Shown: positions 19,114-29,184, numbered from the stretch's first letter. The stretch is DNA of 64,000 bases from Cyanobacteria bacterium FACHB-63 (GCA_014695255.1 JACJNX010000061.1:124001-188000); one strand, 5' to 3'. The notes: generated by a model from the sequence alone, not told the origin. Numbers and translations are program-made.

Positions 19114-21654
19114 ATGCAAGCCGAAGATATTCAACTTCCAACCACAGACGAGCTACTTCGCGACGATCGTACTGGACTCGATGTTGAAACGCTCAAACGA
19201 TCGATTCTGAATAACTTGTTTTACGTCCAAGGAAAGTTTCCAGAAATCGCGGCGCTAAATGATTACTACATGGCGTTAGCCTATACGGTACGCGATCGCT
19301 TACTCCGAAGCTGGCTAATCACCACGCAAACCTACACGAAAGTACAGCCGCGCCAAGTGTGCTACCTCTCGGCAGAATTCTTGTTAGGACCGCACTTGGG
19401 CAACAATCTGATCAACTTAGATATCTATGATCAAATGCGGCAAGCCACGCAAGAATTAGGATTGAACTTTGATGAACTGCTAGCGCAAGAAGAAGAACCG
19501 GGATTAGGCAATGGTGGCTTGGGACGATTAGCGGCGTGTTATCTCGATTCGATGGCGACGTTAGAAATTCCTGCGATCGGCTATGGAATTCGATATGAGT
19601 TTGGCATTTTTGATCAAGATATCCACGATGGTTGGCAAGTTGAAATTACCGACAAATGGCTCAAGAACGGCAACCCGTGGGAACTGGCGCGACCAGAATG
19701 GGCAGTCGAAATTCAACTTGGTGGACGGACTGAACGCTACACCGATGAGCAGGGGCGCAACCGTGTCAGATGGATACCCGATCGTGTCTTAAAGGGAGTC
19801 CCCTACGATACCCCGATTCTCGGCTACAAAACGGATACTGCAAACACCTTACGGCTCTGGTCAGCCCAAGCGGTCGAGTCTTTTGATTTCGCAGCGTTTA
19901 ACTCCGGGAACTACTACGGTGCAGTGGGCAGCAAAGTCGTGTCCGAGAATGTATCGAAAGTGCTTTACCCGAACGATGAACAAACTCAAGGCAAGCAATT
20001 GCGGCTAGAGCAGCAGTTCTTTTTCGTGTCTTGTTCGCTGCAAGATGCGATCCGGACTCACTGTGAACACAGGGGAATGCCGATCGCAACGCTGCACGAA
20101 TACTTCACGTTTCAGTTAAACGACACGCATCCAGCGATCGCGGTTGCTGAATTAATGCGATTGTTGATGGATGTGCATGGTGTGGACTGGGATGCTGCTT
20201 GGCACGTGACCTGCAATACGTTTGCCTACACGAATCATACGCTGCTGCCTGAAGCCCTAGAGCGCTGGTCGATCGGTCTATTTGGGTCATTGCTGCCGCG
20301 CCACCTAGAAATTATTTATGACATCAACGCACGATTCTTAGATGAAGTGCGGCAGCAATTCCCGAATGATTCCGATCGTATCCGGCGGATGTCTTTGATT
20401 GATGAATCGGGCGATCGGGCTGTCCGCATGGCGAATTTGGCAACCGTTGGGAGCTATTCGATCAATGGGGTGGCTGAATTGCATACTCAGCTTCTCAAGC
20501 AAGATGTGCTGCGCGATTTTGCTGAGATGTATCCGGAGCGATTCAACAATAAAACGAATGGAGTTACGCCCAGACGATTTATGGTGCTGAGTAATCCCAG
20601 ACTCGCACACTTGATTACCAGTAAAATCGGTGAAAACTGGATTAAGAATCTAGAAGAACTCCGCAAGCTAGAATCGTTTGTTGATGATCCGCAGTTCTGC
20701 GATGAATGGAGGCAAATTAAGCAAGCGATTAAGCAAGACCTTGCAAACTATATTCAACGTGAGAATGGAATTGAAGTCGATGTAAACTCAATTTTTGACA
20801 TTCAATCGAAGCGCTTTCATGAATACAAACGTCAGCATTTGAATGTATTGCACATTATTACTTTGTACAATCGCATCAAAGCCAATCCTGATCTAGAAGT
20901 GACTCCACGCACCTTTATCTTCGCTGGTAAAGCTGCACCCGGTTACAAGATGGCGAAGTTGATTATTAAATTAATTAACTCGATCGCCGATGTCATCAAC
21001 CCCGATCCAGACGTGCGAGGACGAATCAAAGTCATTTTCCTCAAGGATTACAACGTCAAATTTGCTCAACGAGTCTATCCGGCTGCCGATTTGTCTGAAC
21101 AGATTTCAACTGCCGGAAAAGAAGCATCGGGCACCGGAAATATGAAGTTCTCGATGAATGGGGCACTCACGATCGGCACGCTCGACGGTGCAAACATCGA
21201 AATCCGCGAAGAAGTCGGTGCAGAAAATTTCTTTCTATTCGGGCTAACCGCTTCCGAAGTAGCGGCGCTCAAAGCAGAAGGCTATCAACCGATGAAGTAT
21301 TACAACGAGAACCCGGAATTGAAGCAGGCGATCGATCAAATTGCATCGGGCTTTTTCTCGAAGGGCGATTCTACGCTGTTCAAGCCGCTCATTGATTCAC
21401 TCTGGTCACCAGATCCCTTTATGCTTCTGGCAGATTATCAAGCGTATGTCGAAGCGCAAGAGCGGGTTGGCGAAGCCTATCGCGATCAGGAACACTGGGT
21501 ACGAATGTCGATTTTGAACACGGCACGCATGGGCAAATTCTCATCCGATCGATCAATTCGCGAATACACCCAAACGATTTGGAACGTTCCGCCGCTCAAA
21601 GTCTGTCCGCCGGGAGAGCCTTGTTCGATTCATTGCCCCGAATCACTGATGTAA
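19114..21654 (+). CDS. glgP: Glycogen phosphorylase
   Basis: This PLP enzyme releases glucose 1-phosphate from glycogen. The 846-residue length is standard. Visible signatures include YLSAEFLLGPHLGNNL, the glycine loop GNGGLGRLAACYLDS, NDTHPAIA, TNGVTPRRF, the KRFHEYKRQ segment and the PLP site EASGTGNMKFSMNGALTIGT, where the Schiff-base Lys is about residue 678. The C-terminus ends with CPPGEPCSIHCP, a Cys-rich tail seen in some cyanobacterial copies. Its product feeds the divergent pgm gene. Confidence 0.97.
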   Translation: MQAEDIQLPTTDELLRDDRTGLDVETLKRSILNNLFYVQGKFPEIAALNDYYMALAYTVRDRLLRSWLITTQTYTKVQPRQVCYLSAEFLLGPHLGNNLINLDIYDQMRQATQELGLNFDELLAQEEEPGLGNGGLGRLAACYLDSMATLEIPAIGYGIRYEFGIFDQDIHDGWQVEITDKWLKNGNPWELARPEWAVEIQLGGRTERYTDEQGRNRVRWIPDRVLKGVPYDTPILGYKTDTANTLRLWSAQAVESFDFAAFNSGNYYGAVGSKVVSENVSKVLYPNDEQTQGKQLRLEQQFFFVSCSLQDAIRTHCEHRGMPIATLHEYFTFQLNDTHPAIAVAELMRLLMDVHGVDWDAAWHVTCNTFAYTNHTLLPEALERWSIGLFGSLLPRHLEIIYDINARFLDEVRQQFPNDSDRIRRMSLIDESGDRAVRMANLATVGSYSINGVAELHTQLLKQDVLRDFAEMYPERFNNKTNGVTPRRFMVLSNPRLAHLITSKIGENWIKNLEELRKLESFVDDPQFCDEWRQIKQAIKQDLANYIQRENGIEVDVNSIFDIQSKRFHEYKRQHLNVLHIITLYNRIKANPDLEVTPRTFIFAGKAAPGYKMAKLIIKLINSIADVINPDPDVRGRIKVIFLKDYNVKFAQRVYPAADLSEQISTAGKEASGTGNMKFSMNGALTIGTLDGANIEIREEVGAENFFLFGLTASEVAALKAEGYQPMKYYNENPELKQAIDQIASGFFSKGDSTLFKPLIDSLWSPDPFMLLADYQAYVEAQERVGEAYRDQEHWVRMSILNTARMGKFSSDRSIREYTQTIWNVPPLKVCPPGEPCSIHCPESLM

Positions 21655-21677
21655 GTTCTGTTCAATTGTTGCAACCT

Positions 21678-21709
21678 GAAGAAGTTCACCGACTCTCCTG
21701 AACTTCTTC
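21678..21709 (+). other. Hairpin between glgP and the phosphatase gene
   Basis: GAAGAAGTTCA (21678-21688) and TGAACTTCTTC (21699-21709) form an 11-bp perfect stem with a ten-base loop. No T run follows, and the right arm ends seven bases before the next ATG, where a ribosome site would be. It could slow transcription, mark an RNA end or hide the start site. Confidence 0.6.
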
Positions 21710-21716
21710 GATTCCT

Positions 21717-22355
21717 ATGGCTTTAACGCTTTATTTTCTGCGTCACGGCGAAACCATCTACAGTCAAACCGGGGGCTTCTGTGGCTCACTTGATCCTGAT
21801 CTCACCGACGAAGGCTTACAAATGGCGATCGCCTTCGGAAAAGCCTACTCCAAGCTCGATTGGAAAGCCGCCTATGTCAGCCCGATGAGACGCACGATCG
21901 CAACAGCAAAACCCCTGTGTGATGCAATTGGACTAGAAATGCAATTGCGAGATGGATTACGAGAGATTGAATATGGCGAATGGGAAGGAAAGACGCAAGA
22001 TTATGTCAAAGAACACGATGCAGAACACTATATTGACTGGATGACGGAACCTGCCTGGAATGCTCCACCGGGAGGAGAAACCGCCGTTCAAATCGCAAGT
22101 CGTTCTGAATTAGTGATTGCTGAAATTGAAGAAAAATACTCAGATGGCAACGTGCTAGTCGTCTCGCATAAAGCAACGATTCGGATTGTGCTCTGTGGAT
22201 TACTAGGAATTGATTTAGGACGATACCGCGATCGTATTGATACCCCTGCTGCGTCGGTCAGCATCGTCGAGTTTGGCAAGTACGGACCAAAATTGAAGAT
22301 TTTAGGCGATCGGTCATTTATGAATGAAGAACTGCGATCACGTCCCGGCACATAA
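21717..22355 (+). CDS. Histidine phosphatase (phosphoglycerate-mutase superfamily)
   Basis: A 212-residue protein with the RHG signature at residues 9-11 (FLRHGETIYS), the conserved second Arg in SPMRRTIATAK, a REIEYGEWEG loop and the second catalytic His in VVSHKATIR. These features define the phosphoglycerate-mutase-like superfamily, which includes mutases and broad phosphatases. The GEWEG form is common in cofactor-dependent phosphatases, so phosphatase activity is at least as likely as glycolytic mutase. It follows glgP in the same direction, separated by a hairpin. Confidence 0.9.
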   Translation: MALTLYFLRHGETIYSQTGGFCGSLDPDLTDEGLQMAIAFGKAYSKLDWKAAYVSPMRRTIATAKPLCDAIGLEMQLRDGLREIEYGEWEGKTQDYVKEHDAEHYIDWMTEPAWNAPPGGETAVQIASRSELVIAEIEEKYSDGNVLVVSHKATIRIVLCGLLGIDLGRYRDRIDTPAASVSIVEFGKYGPKLKILGDRSFMNEELRSRPGT

Positions 22356-22628
22356 CGTATCAACTGATTCCTTGGGTAGTGAAACCTATCTTTCGGCAGA
22401 TGTTCAGTATGGGTGAACATCACGATCGCAAAGTCGAAAATCTCTAACCCTCTATCCTTCCTCTGACTAGCCTGTATAACCCCTAAAGTCAACAATCCTC
22501 GACCTTAGATAGTTATCTCTACTGTGACAATATGTGACCTTCAGTCTTGACGGATTAAAACTGCTGTTCAGCGATCGTGTTTCTGTACAATCTGAATCAG
22601 GCTTGTTAAGTCTTTAGGAGTAATGTTC
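22356..22628 (+). promoter_or_regulatory. Intergenic region before the APC permease
   Basis: This stretch carries an 8-bp hairpin (GATGTTCA at 22399-22406 with TGAACATC at 22414-22421), which may end the phosphatase transcript although no T run follows. Near its right end AGGAG (22616-22620) sets the permease start at 22629. No RNA gene is recognised and no promoter is clear. Confidence 0.4.
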
Positions 22629-24557
22629 ATGGTCGGACCAATTGTTCCACCAAAACAATATCGACGGCAGTTTGCCGAATGGTTGCTAGATGCTAATCGT
22701 AGCGAAGCAGAAAAGCATCACGTGAGAAAACCTTGGTGGCAAGTGATGTGTCTGACTGGGGTGGATTACTTCTCAACCCTGGGTTATCAGCCAGGAATTG
22801 CAGCACTCGCCGCCGGAGCTTTATCTCCGATCGCAACGCTGATCCTGGTGCTATTAACGCTTTTTGGAGCGCTCCCTATCTATCGTCGCGTTGCTAGCAT
22901 CAGCCCGCATGGAGAAGGCTCGATCGCGATGCTCGAAAAGCTTTTACCGGGATGGCAAGGCAAATTGTTTGTGCTATGTTTGCTTGGCTTTGTTGCCACC
23001 GATTTTATTATTACGATTACCCTTTCTGCTGCGGATGCCACGGCTCACATCATTGAAAATCCGTTTGTTCCAGAATTCCTGCATGGGCAAAGCGTTACGA
23101 TTACGCTGATATTAGTTGCCCTGTTAGGAGCCGTTTTTCTTAGAGGCTTCCAGGAAGCAATCGGCATTGCTGTCTTTTTAGTCAGTGTTTATTTGTTTCT
23201 GAATTTGATCACTATCGGTGTGGGTGGTTATCAAGTATTGAACAATTTATCAGTTGTGGCAAATTGGCGACAAGCATTGTTCGCACAACACTCCAATCCA
23301 TTGCTAATTGTGGGGGTTGCCGCATTACTGTTTCCTAAGTTAGCTCTAGGACTATCTGGATTTGAAACCGGGGTCGCTGTGATGCCGCTCGTGCGAGGAC
23401 AGCGAACGGATACCGAACAAGCCCCCAAAGGACGGATTCGCAATACTCATAAGTTGTTAGCGACCGCTGCAATTATTATGAGCTTTTTCCTCATTACCAG
23501 TAGTCTTGTTACGACATTATTAATCCCAGCCGCAGAATTTCAAGCAGGCGGAAAAGCAAACGGACGCGCACTAGCATATCTAGCACACCTATATCTAGGA
23601 GATGCGTTTGGAACAGTTTATGACTTAAGCACGATCGCGATTCTCTGGTTTGCAGGTGCTTCTGCAATGGCAGGACTGTTGAACATTGTGCCGCGCTATC
23701 TGCCCCGCTATGGGATGGCTCCAAGTTGGACATTGATGATTCGTCCATTAGTGCTAATCTACACCTTTGTTGCCTTTGCCGTAACTATCATTTTCAAGGC
23801 GAATGTTGAGGCACAGGGGGGAGCTTATGCTACAGGTGTTTTAGTTCTAATGAGTTCAGCCGCGATCGCAGTCACGCTCTCAACGCGCAATCGAGGAAAA
23901 CTTTCTAGAACGATCGCGTTCGGCATCATTACCTTAGTGTTTGTCTACACGACGATCGTTAATATTATTGAGCGACCTGAAGGAATTCGGATTGCATCCC
24001 TGTTTATCGGAGCGATCATTGTTACGTCGATGATTTCACGAGTTTGGCGATCGACTGAGCTGCGAGCTGAGCACGTCGAGTTTGATGAAGCTGCACGTGG
24101 ATTTCTTGCTCAAGAAAATCATCATGCCGTGCGATTGATTGCAAATCGGATCAATACAGGCGATGAACGAGAGTATTTCCTCAAAGAACAAGAGGTACGC
24201 GAAGATACTCACATTCCACCGGATGAAACCATTCTGTTTCTAGAAATCCAGATTTCAGATGCGTCGCAATTTGCTCATACGATTCAAGTCCGAGGAGTGC
24301 AAGTTGGGAACTATCGCATCTTGAGAGCAAGAAGCGCTGCTGTACCGAATGCGATCGCAGCGATTGCCCTAGCCATTCGGGATGAAACGGGTCGGCTTCC
24401 TCATGTTTACTTTGGTTGGATCGAAGGCAATCCCATTCAATATTTGATGCGGTTTATCTTACTGGGTGAAGGAGATATCGCAGTTTTGACTCGCGAAGTT
24501 TTGCGAAAAGCTGAAAGAATTCCGCAGCGCCGTCCCCGCATCCATGTGGGTGGATAG
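22629..24557 (+). CDS. APC-superfamily permease with C-terminal soluble domain
   Basis: The start at 22629 is preferred because AGGAG lies eight bases upstream; the ATG at 22623 is only two bases from it. About 642 residues: a long multi-spanning part, roughly 11-12 hydrophobic segments from about residue 60 to 450, and a soluble C-terminal region of about 190 residues ([16 protein letters not shown] onward). The first membrane segment region ([29 protein letters not shown]) matches the unwound helix of amino acid/polyamine/organocation transporters. The substrate is unknown; large APC members with soluble tails include amino acid and potassium importers. Confidence 0.85.
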   Translation: MVGPIVPPKQYRRQFAEWLLDANRSEAEKHHVRKPWWQVMCLTGVDYFSTLGYQPGIAALAAGALSPIATLILVLLTLFGALPIYRRVASISPHGEGSIAMLEKLLPGWQGKLFVLCLLGFVATDFIITITLSAADATAHIIENPFVPEFLHGQSVTITLILVALLGAVFLRGFQEAIGIAVFLVSVYLFLNLITIGVGGYQVLNNLSVVANWRQALFAQHSNPLLIVGVAALLFPKLALGLSGFETGVAVMPLVRGQRTDTEQAPKGRIRNTHKLLATAAIIMSFFLITSSLVTTLLIPAAEFQAGGKANGRALAYLAHLYLGDAFGTVYDLSTIAILWFAGASAMAGLLNIVPRYLPRYGMAPSWTLMIRPLVLIYTFVAFAVTIIFKANVEAQGGAYATGVLVLMSSAAIAVTLSTRNRGKLSRTIAFGIITLVFVYTTIVNIIERPEGIRIASLFIGAIIVTSMISRVWRSTELRAEHVEFDEAARGFLAQENHHAVRLIANRINTGDEREYFLKEQEVREDTHIPPDETILFLEIQISDASQFAHTIQVRGVQVGNYRILRARSAAVPNAIAAIALAIRDETGRLPHVYFGWIEGNPIQYLMRFILLGEGDIAVLTREVLRKAERIPQRRPRIHVGG

Positions 24558-24629
24558 TTCTACCTGGGGATACAGGTTGCGCCTGTAGCAATCTCGCTAT
24601 GTTCAAAGCACAGAATTAGGAACAGTTCA

Positions 24630-25106
24630 TTGAAACCCTGGATGATCATTGCGATCGTAACTTTATTAGTATCGTTTGGAAGCTTCCTGTTTCATCCCAA
24701 AGAAGACATTCGCTGGGTGAAACGGCTGAATCTTCCACGATGGTTAGAGATCGTTGAGCCTCTAATTCCGGTGATTTGGACTGTAATTTTTACCTCTGGC
24801 GCGATTTCGGCGCTGCTTGTGTGGAGAGCTGAGCCAGGCAGCCTTAAAACCTGGTTAATCATGGGCTTTTATCTGCTTGTGGAAGTCGTGACGGTCGCTT
24901 ATATTCCGCTCACGTTAAGACTTCGCAGCTTAGCAATCGGAACGGTAATCGGTGGTTTTGGTGGGGTTTTAGGGTTTGTCTTAGCTTTCGCTGTGCTGCC
25001 GATTTCCCCGCTTGCAGCCCTGTTTCTTGTGCCTTACTTGCTCTGGAGTCCGATCGGAACCTATGCGACTCGTGAGCTAATCGACTTTAATCCCGAAGCA
25101 ATTTAA
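24630..25106 (+). CDS. TspO/MBR-like membrane protein
   Basis: About 158 residues with five hydrophobic segments. A TTG start at 24630 is used because AGGA (24618-24621) is eight bases upstream; an internal ATG at 24642 is the alternative. The family shows in RWLEIVEPLIPVIWTVIF and the terminal LVPYLLWSPIGTYATRELIDFNP, the place of the conserved TspO helix-5 residues. TspO proteins bind tetrapyrroles and related ligands and affect tetrapyrrole traffic and stress responses in bacteria, which would suit a phycobilin-making cell. The Trp content is lower than in classic TspO, so it may be a divergent branch. Confidence 0.75.
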   Translation: MKPWMIIAIVTLLVSFGSFLFHPKEDIRWVKRLNLPRWLEIVEPLIPVIWTVIFTSGAISALLVWRAEPGSLKTWLIMGFYLLVEVVTVAYIPLTLRLRSLAIGTVIGGFGGVLGFVLAFAVLPISPLAALFLVPYLLWSPIGTYATRELIDFNPEAI

Positions 25107-25241
25107 GCAGTAAATTCATTTCGCCCTTCCGACAGTGCGCCTTTGGAGGCTCCCGTTAAAAAGCTTGCGCTCTTAAGTGACTGATGCAGGGCATTCTGAA
25201 ATAGAAATCGCTCGATCGCAAGTCTATCCTCCTCTACGGCT

Positions 25242-25928
25242 ATGTCTCTTTCTCCGATCGCTCAATATCACATTCGTAAACTTCTCAGGCAAAATCTTGA
25301 ATACCTCGATCGATCGTTTGTTTCCACTTCAAATTGCTTTAATCTGAGTGACGATAAGCTCGATCGCATTGTGCAAAAATTGCCACTTGCTTCTCCTGAG
25401 AACCGCAGTCTGAAAATTCAAGAGCTTGAGTTGCTAACGAAGCTTTACCGGCAGCTTGAACAAAACCCAGCCAACGCGACTGCACTCATAGAAATTAAGC
25501 GCCGCATTTTTCAGACTCTTGGCTTTGAGATCAGGAGCACTGCACCTAACCAGTACCCCCCAATTTTGCGGGAATCCGCAATCAACAAATTTTTCTTCTT
25601 TTTCCAAGATCAACTTCGAGAAGGAATGCGGTATGCCGATGCTCTCTATGGTGCAGCTTACCAATTTGATTTGAGATGCCGTCTTCAGGCGTACCAAATG
25701 GCATGGGTGCTGGCTGAAGCAAAAATCCCACTCGTGGTCACTCTGTCTCCGACTCGATTTGTGATTTGGCTCAATCTACAATCCCCCTCGTATAGCGTTT
25801 TGGCTCGACAAGATGTCAGCCTTCTAAAGACCCTATCGTTAGTCAGCCTTGCTTTACGAAAAGGAAAACCGAAGCAGCTTGAGTTGAATCTCCCCAAACA
25901 AAAATTATCACTACATTCGCGCAACTGA
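25242..25928 (+). CDS. Unrecognised soluble protein, 228 residues
   Basis: I do not recognise this protein. It begins MSLSPIAQYHIRKLLRQNLEYLD and is mostly helical, with one hydrophobic strand pair (KIPLVVTLSPTRFVIWLNLQ) near residue 170 and a basic C-terminus (KGKPKQLELNLPKQKL). There is no signal peptide and no Cys pair that would suggest a metal site. Base use matches the neighbours, so recent transfer is not suggested. It stands alone between the TspO-like gene and the TAXI lipoprotein gene. Confidence 0.7.
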   Translation: MSLSPIAQYHIRKLLRQNLEYLDRSFVSTSNCFNLSDDKLDRIVQKLPLASPENRSLKIQELELLTKLYRQLEQNPANATALIEIKRRIFQTLGFEIRSTAPNQYPPILRESAINKFFFFFQDQLREGMRYADALYGAAYQFDLRCRLQAYQMAWVLAEAKIPLVVTLSPTRFVIWLNLQSPSYSVLARQDVSLLKTLSLVSLALRKGKPKQLELNLPKQKLSLHSRN

Positions 25929-25998
25929 CAGTTTCAGGGATGATGAAATCAGACATGATTAAAAGACAGGTCTGAGCGTTCCTTTCTCGATCGAAACA

Positions 25999-27543
25999 AT
26001 GCTAAAACTGCGGTTCTTATCGAAGCTAATGATCGGTTGTGCGGTTGGAGTCACATTATTGACCTCCGGTTGCTCTCGATCGCCTAAACAAGTTGCGCTT
26101 TCGAGTGGAACCAGTCAGGGCTATTACAGTCGATTGGCAGAGCAAATTCGCTCCGTAACCGATAACACCGTACACCTCAAGGTCGAAAACCGCGAATCTC
26201 AAGGCTCGATTGAGAATCTGAAGCGTTTACTCGACGGTCAAGTAGACTTTGCTCTGGTGCAGCTTGATGTCGTCAGCGATGCCATGAGCCGAGGGAAGGT
26301 TCAAGCCGTGGCAATTCTGGCAAACGAACCAATTCACATCATCGCCTCCAAAGATGCCAAAATTCGATCGTTCTCCGACTTGAACAATAAGCGGGTCGGA
26401 GTTGGCTCTTCAGGCAGCGGCATCCGTTACACCTCGGAATATCTCATTCGAGCCTTCAACCTCAAGCTTCAAAAAGACAGTTCTAGCTTTGATGAAACCT
26501 TTCGCAAGCTCAGCATCCGTCAGCTTGATGCTGCATTCTATGTCGGAACGCTAGGTGCAAGCGAACGACTGCGCCAGGAGTTAATCGCAAATTCCTCGCT
26601 TCAACTGGTGTCGATCGAGCCTGAGCGCATCAACTACCTAATCAACCGTGATCCCGGCGCGTATCAGTCCACAACGATTCCGCAGGGTGTGTACAATCCG
26701 CGCCCTGTGATTCCCAGTCGCGATATTTCTACTCTCGCCACTGCAACTGTTCTGGTGACTCGCCCCGATGTTAGGAACGAAACGGTTGGCTTACTCACCT
26801 GGTCGATTTTGTACAATTCCCGCCGGTTTTCGCTCTTTTATCCCGATTTGCAAACCGGGGAAGCGCGATCGCTGCTGCAAAGAAACTTGCTCTACGTCCA
26901 TCCCGGCGCTCAGAATGTTTATGCTGAAAATGCTGATCCGCGCAGTGCATGGCTGCGATATCTAGAAGCCAATAGCGACCTCCAAGCAGGACTTGTGATT
27001 CTGTTTGGCACAAGTGGAATTGGATTAATTATTCAGCGCTGGAGACGCGATCGCAGCAAAAAGTTCCTCATGGCGACCATCACTCGCACCAATGAACTGA
27101 AGCAGTTTCTTCCGCACAACCCCCAGCAAGCTCTAGAGGGCATTGAGGATCTGAGCCAGGAGCACCGCTTGATGTTCATCGATGGCTCGATTACATCGGA
27201 TGCCTATGAGCAAGTACAGCACAAAACGCAGACTTTCGCGGTTCAATGCCGCACTATTCTAGAGCAGCAGCGAAAACAGTTCGTTCTGAATACGCTACTG
27301 GTTTTAGATGACTGGCAAGCCACGCTGCAAACCGATCCGCAAGCCGCTCTACAGAAATTAAGCTACCTCAAGCAGCAATACCGCGAGATGTTGATCACGG
27401 ATCAAGTTGAAGTTCAGGCATACATCGAGCTAATGGAGCTAACCTTACTATCTGTGATGACTTTGAGCGGAACCGCCACTCTGCCTGGAATGGCAAGCCC
27501 GACTTTAGAGGAGCGATCGGAGAGCTCATCAACTCCTGTTTAA
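25999..27543 (+). CDS. TAXI-family solute-binding lipoprotein with membrane and cytoplasmic tail
   Basis: A lipoprotein signal ends in LLTSGC (Cys25). Residues about 32-320 match the TAXI/NMT1-like periplasmic binding fold: LSSGTSQGYY near the start, LLDGQVDFALVQLDV, RVGVGSSGSGIRYT and the LDAAFYVGTLG region. A single membrane helix (LQAGLVILFGTSGIGLII) then leads to a Gln/Leu-rich helical tail of about 165 residues. TAXI proteins normally feed TRAP transporters, but no DctQ/DctM genes are nearby. The extra helix and tail suggest a ligand sensor that signals inward, which is an inference. Confidence 0.85.
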   Translation: MLKLRFLSKLMIGCAVGVTLLTSGCSRSPKQVALSSGTSQGYYSRLAEQIRSVTDNTVHLKVENRESQGSIENLKRLLDGQVDFALVQLDVVSDAMSRGKVQAVAILANEPIHIIASKDAKIRSFSDLNNKRVGVGSSGSGIRYTSEYLIRAFNLKLQKDSSSFDETFRKLSIRQLDAAFYVGTLGASERLRQELIANSSLQLVSIEPERINYLINRDPGAYQSTTIPQGVYNPRPVIPSRDISTLATATVLVTRPDVRNETVGLLTWSILYNSRRFSLFYPDLQTGEARSLLQRNLLYVHPGAQNVYAENADPRSAWLRYLEANSDLQAGLVILFGTSGIGLIIQRWRRDRSKKFLMATITRTNELKQFLPHNPQQALEGIEDLSQEHRLMFIDGSITSDAYEQVQHKTQTFAVQCRTILEQQRKQFVLNTLLVLDDWQATLQTDPQAALQKLSYLKQQYREMLITDQVEVQAYIELMELTLLSVMTLSGTATLPGMASPTLEERSESSSTPV

Positions 27544-27580
27544 TCCCAATTTGAAGAATTGTGGGAGATCACCAATTTTT

Positions 27581-27626
27581 TACGGGGTCGTAGCGACGCG
27601 ATTGAGTGCGTCGCTACGATCCCGTA
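27581..27626. repeat. GTAGNGACGC hairpin repeat, copy 1
   Basis: Two 19-base arms (27581-27599 and 27608-27626) match except for one position that can pair as G with T. The core is GTAGCGACGC with GCGTCGCTAC. It lies between convergent genes and could end transcription from both sides. A shorter copy of the same family is at 41493-41522. Confidence 0.7.
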
Positions 27627-27653
27627 AAGGAAAATCGCTTGTATTCTGAATGC

Positions 27654-28490
27654 TTAGGTTTCCGAAGTGGATGATCGCGCAAAAGATGGAGCTAGGAATG
27701 CAACTAGCGCTCCGATCGCAAATCCTGCCACATTGCGAAACAGAGGGAGCCATTCCGAAGTGCGAGTCACGACCGGGCCAACACCGAACGCCAAAAACAA
27801 AATGCCCCACAGCGGCGAGAAAATCAGCGCCCACTGCCAAGCAAAAATCTGTCCTTCTTTACGAGGCTGTGCCGCAAACCCAAAAACCAATCCACCGACC
27901 GTAGAGGTGATTAACGTCAATACCCACTGCTCACGTGGTAGTCCCGGAACCACGTTGCAGCCGCCCTGCAACAAGCATCCTTTCACCGACTCCAACGCTT
28001 GCAAAATTGCCTGATCCCCGCCGTTATCTCTCACAAAAAACTGATTGCCAAATCGAGTCTGAAGCTCAATCCAGAATGTCCGAGACAGCAGCGGATACAA
28101 CTCATCACCAACGCTGAAATTTAACAAATTACCACCACGGGGATCAGCAACAAGCAAAACGCTTTTATCGTCTAAACCCCAAAATTGTTTTACCGCAGTT
28201 CCGGGCGTGCGATCGCTCTGAGTCAGAACGCGCAGTTTCCAGCCCGTCTTCGCCTCAAAGTTGGTTAAATCTTCGGAGAGCGTCTCTTCCTGGATCGTCG
28301 TTAATTCGTTCGCGAGATCAATTACATTCGTTGGATGATCGGGCAACAGGTCAGGATTGTTATAAGCCTGAGCCGCAGGTGCGATCGTCCATACAGAGAG
28401 AACAACCATCAGCGCCATCAGTCCTTGTAACAGACGGCGAACTCGAAGAGTGTGCATGAGCAGTTTCACAGGTTTATGGCTAAAGAACAT
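27654..28490 (-). CDS. TPM-domain protein, Psb32-like
   Basis: A 278-residue protein with a signal or membrane segment (GLMALMVVLSVWTIAPAAQAYNNPDLLP), a TPM domain (about residues 55-185; VIDLANELTTIQEETLSEDL, KLRVLTQSDRTPGTA, DKSVLLVADPRGG) and two C-terminal membrane helices. In cyanobacteria and chloroplasts TPM proteins of this layout (Psb32, TLP18.3) help repair or protect photosystem II. The start at 28490 is the longest; MHTLRVRRLL at 28457 is an alternative, as neither has a clear ribosome site. The assignment to Psb32 itself rests on layout and is moderate. Confidence 0.8.
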   Translation of the reverse strand: MFFSHKPVKLLMHTLRVRRLLQGLMALMVVLSVWTIAPAAQAYNNPDLLPDHPTNVIDLANELTTIQEETLSEDLTNFEAKTGWKLRVLTQSDRTPGTAVKQFWGLDDKSVLLVADPRGGNLLNFSVGDELYPLLSRTFWIELQTRFGNQFFVRDNGGDQAILQALESVKGCLLQGGCNVVPGLPREQWVLTLITSTVGGLVFGFAAQPRKEGQIFAWQWALIFSPLWGILFLAFGVGPVVTRTSEWLPLFRNVAGFAIGALVAFLAPSFARSSTSET

Positions 28491-28591
28491 AGAAGCGATC
28501 GTAAAATGAGACGTTCAGGGATTAACGTTCATTTTTATTTACATTTGTTTAACTAATTCTAATATAAGAACGCGATCCCTGAGGAATCGCG

Positions 28592-29173
28592 CTAATCTGG
28601 CTCACGTCGAACCGGTTGTCTTGGAGATTCGGTTGGCTGCACGTCCGATCGCTCAGTCGGTAAATCCTCAGTTTGGCGCTCATAATGTGGGTCTGCGCTT
28701 AAAGGATCTTCGTGATGATTGCCGTCAAAAGGGTCGCGATAAGCAGTAGGACGAAAAAACGATCGCGGATCTGAACCTGTCGTTAACCGGGACGATCGCC
28801 GCGATTTATTCGGTTGGGTCAAGGTGCGCCATGCCGCTTTCACACCCACAAACACGCTTCGACTCGTCGTTTGCGCTTTTTGAACCTGCTGCTTTACTCC
28901 AGTAATGCTTTGATCGACTTGCTTCACCACTTGCGTTGCACTCTGAACGCCCTGCGTCACGTCATCGGTGAGGTCGGTGACTTCCAGACCCGTAATTCGC
29001 AATGCCTCTAACGTTGGCGGCAGTTCGCGATTCAGCGTATCAAATAGCTTTTCCGCACTGCGAGCGGCACGTCCCATCTCGTTAAATGCTGGGATTGCAA
29101 CCGTAAGCAGTGCGGTCAAACTGATCGCCACCAATAAAATTGATAAACCTAACCAAAAAATAGGATCAGCCAC
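28592..29173 (-). CDS. DUF948-domain membrane protein
   Basis: A 193-residue protein with one N-terminal membrane helix (FWLGLSILLVAISLTALLTVAIPAF) followed by a coiled-coil DUF948 region (LPPTLEALRITGLEVTDLTDDV, then VKQVDQSITGVKQQVQKA) and a charged disordered tail rich in Asp, Glu and Pro. DUF948 proteins are usually encoded beside YtxH proteins, as here with the 29526-29185 gene just 11 bases upstream. The role is not known; the pair may form an envelope-associated stress or scaffold unit. Confidence 0.85.
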   Translation of the reverse strand: MADPIFWLGLSILLVAISLTALLTVAIPAFNEMGRAARSAEKLFDTLNRELPPTLEALRITGLEVTDLTDDVTQGVQSATQVVKQVDQSITGVKQQVQKAQTTSRSVFVGVKAAWRTLTQPNKSRRSSRLTTGSDPRSFFRPTAYRDPFDGNHHEDPLSADPHYERQTEDLPTERSDVQPTESPRQPVRREPD

Positions 29174-29184
29174 ACTTCACTCGC

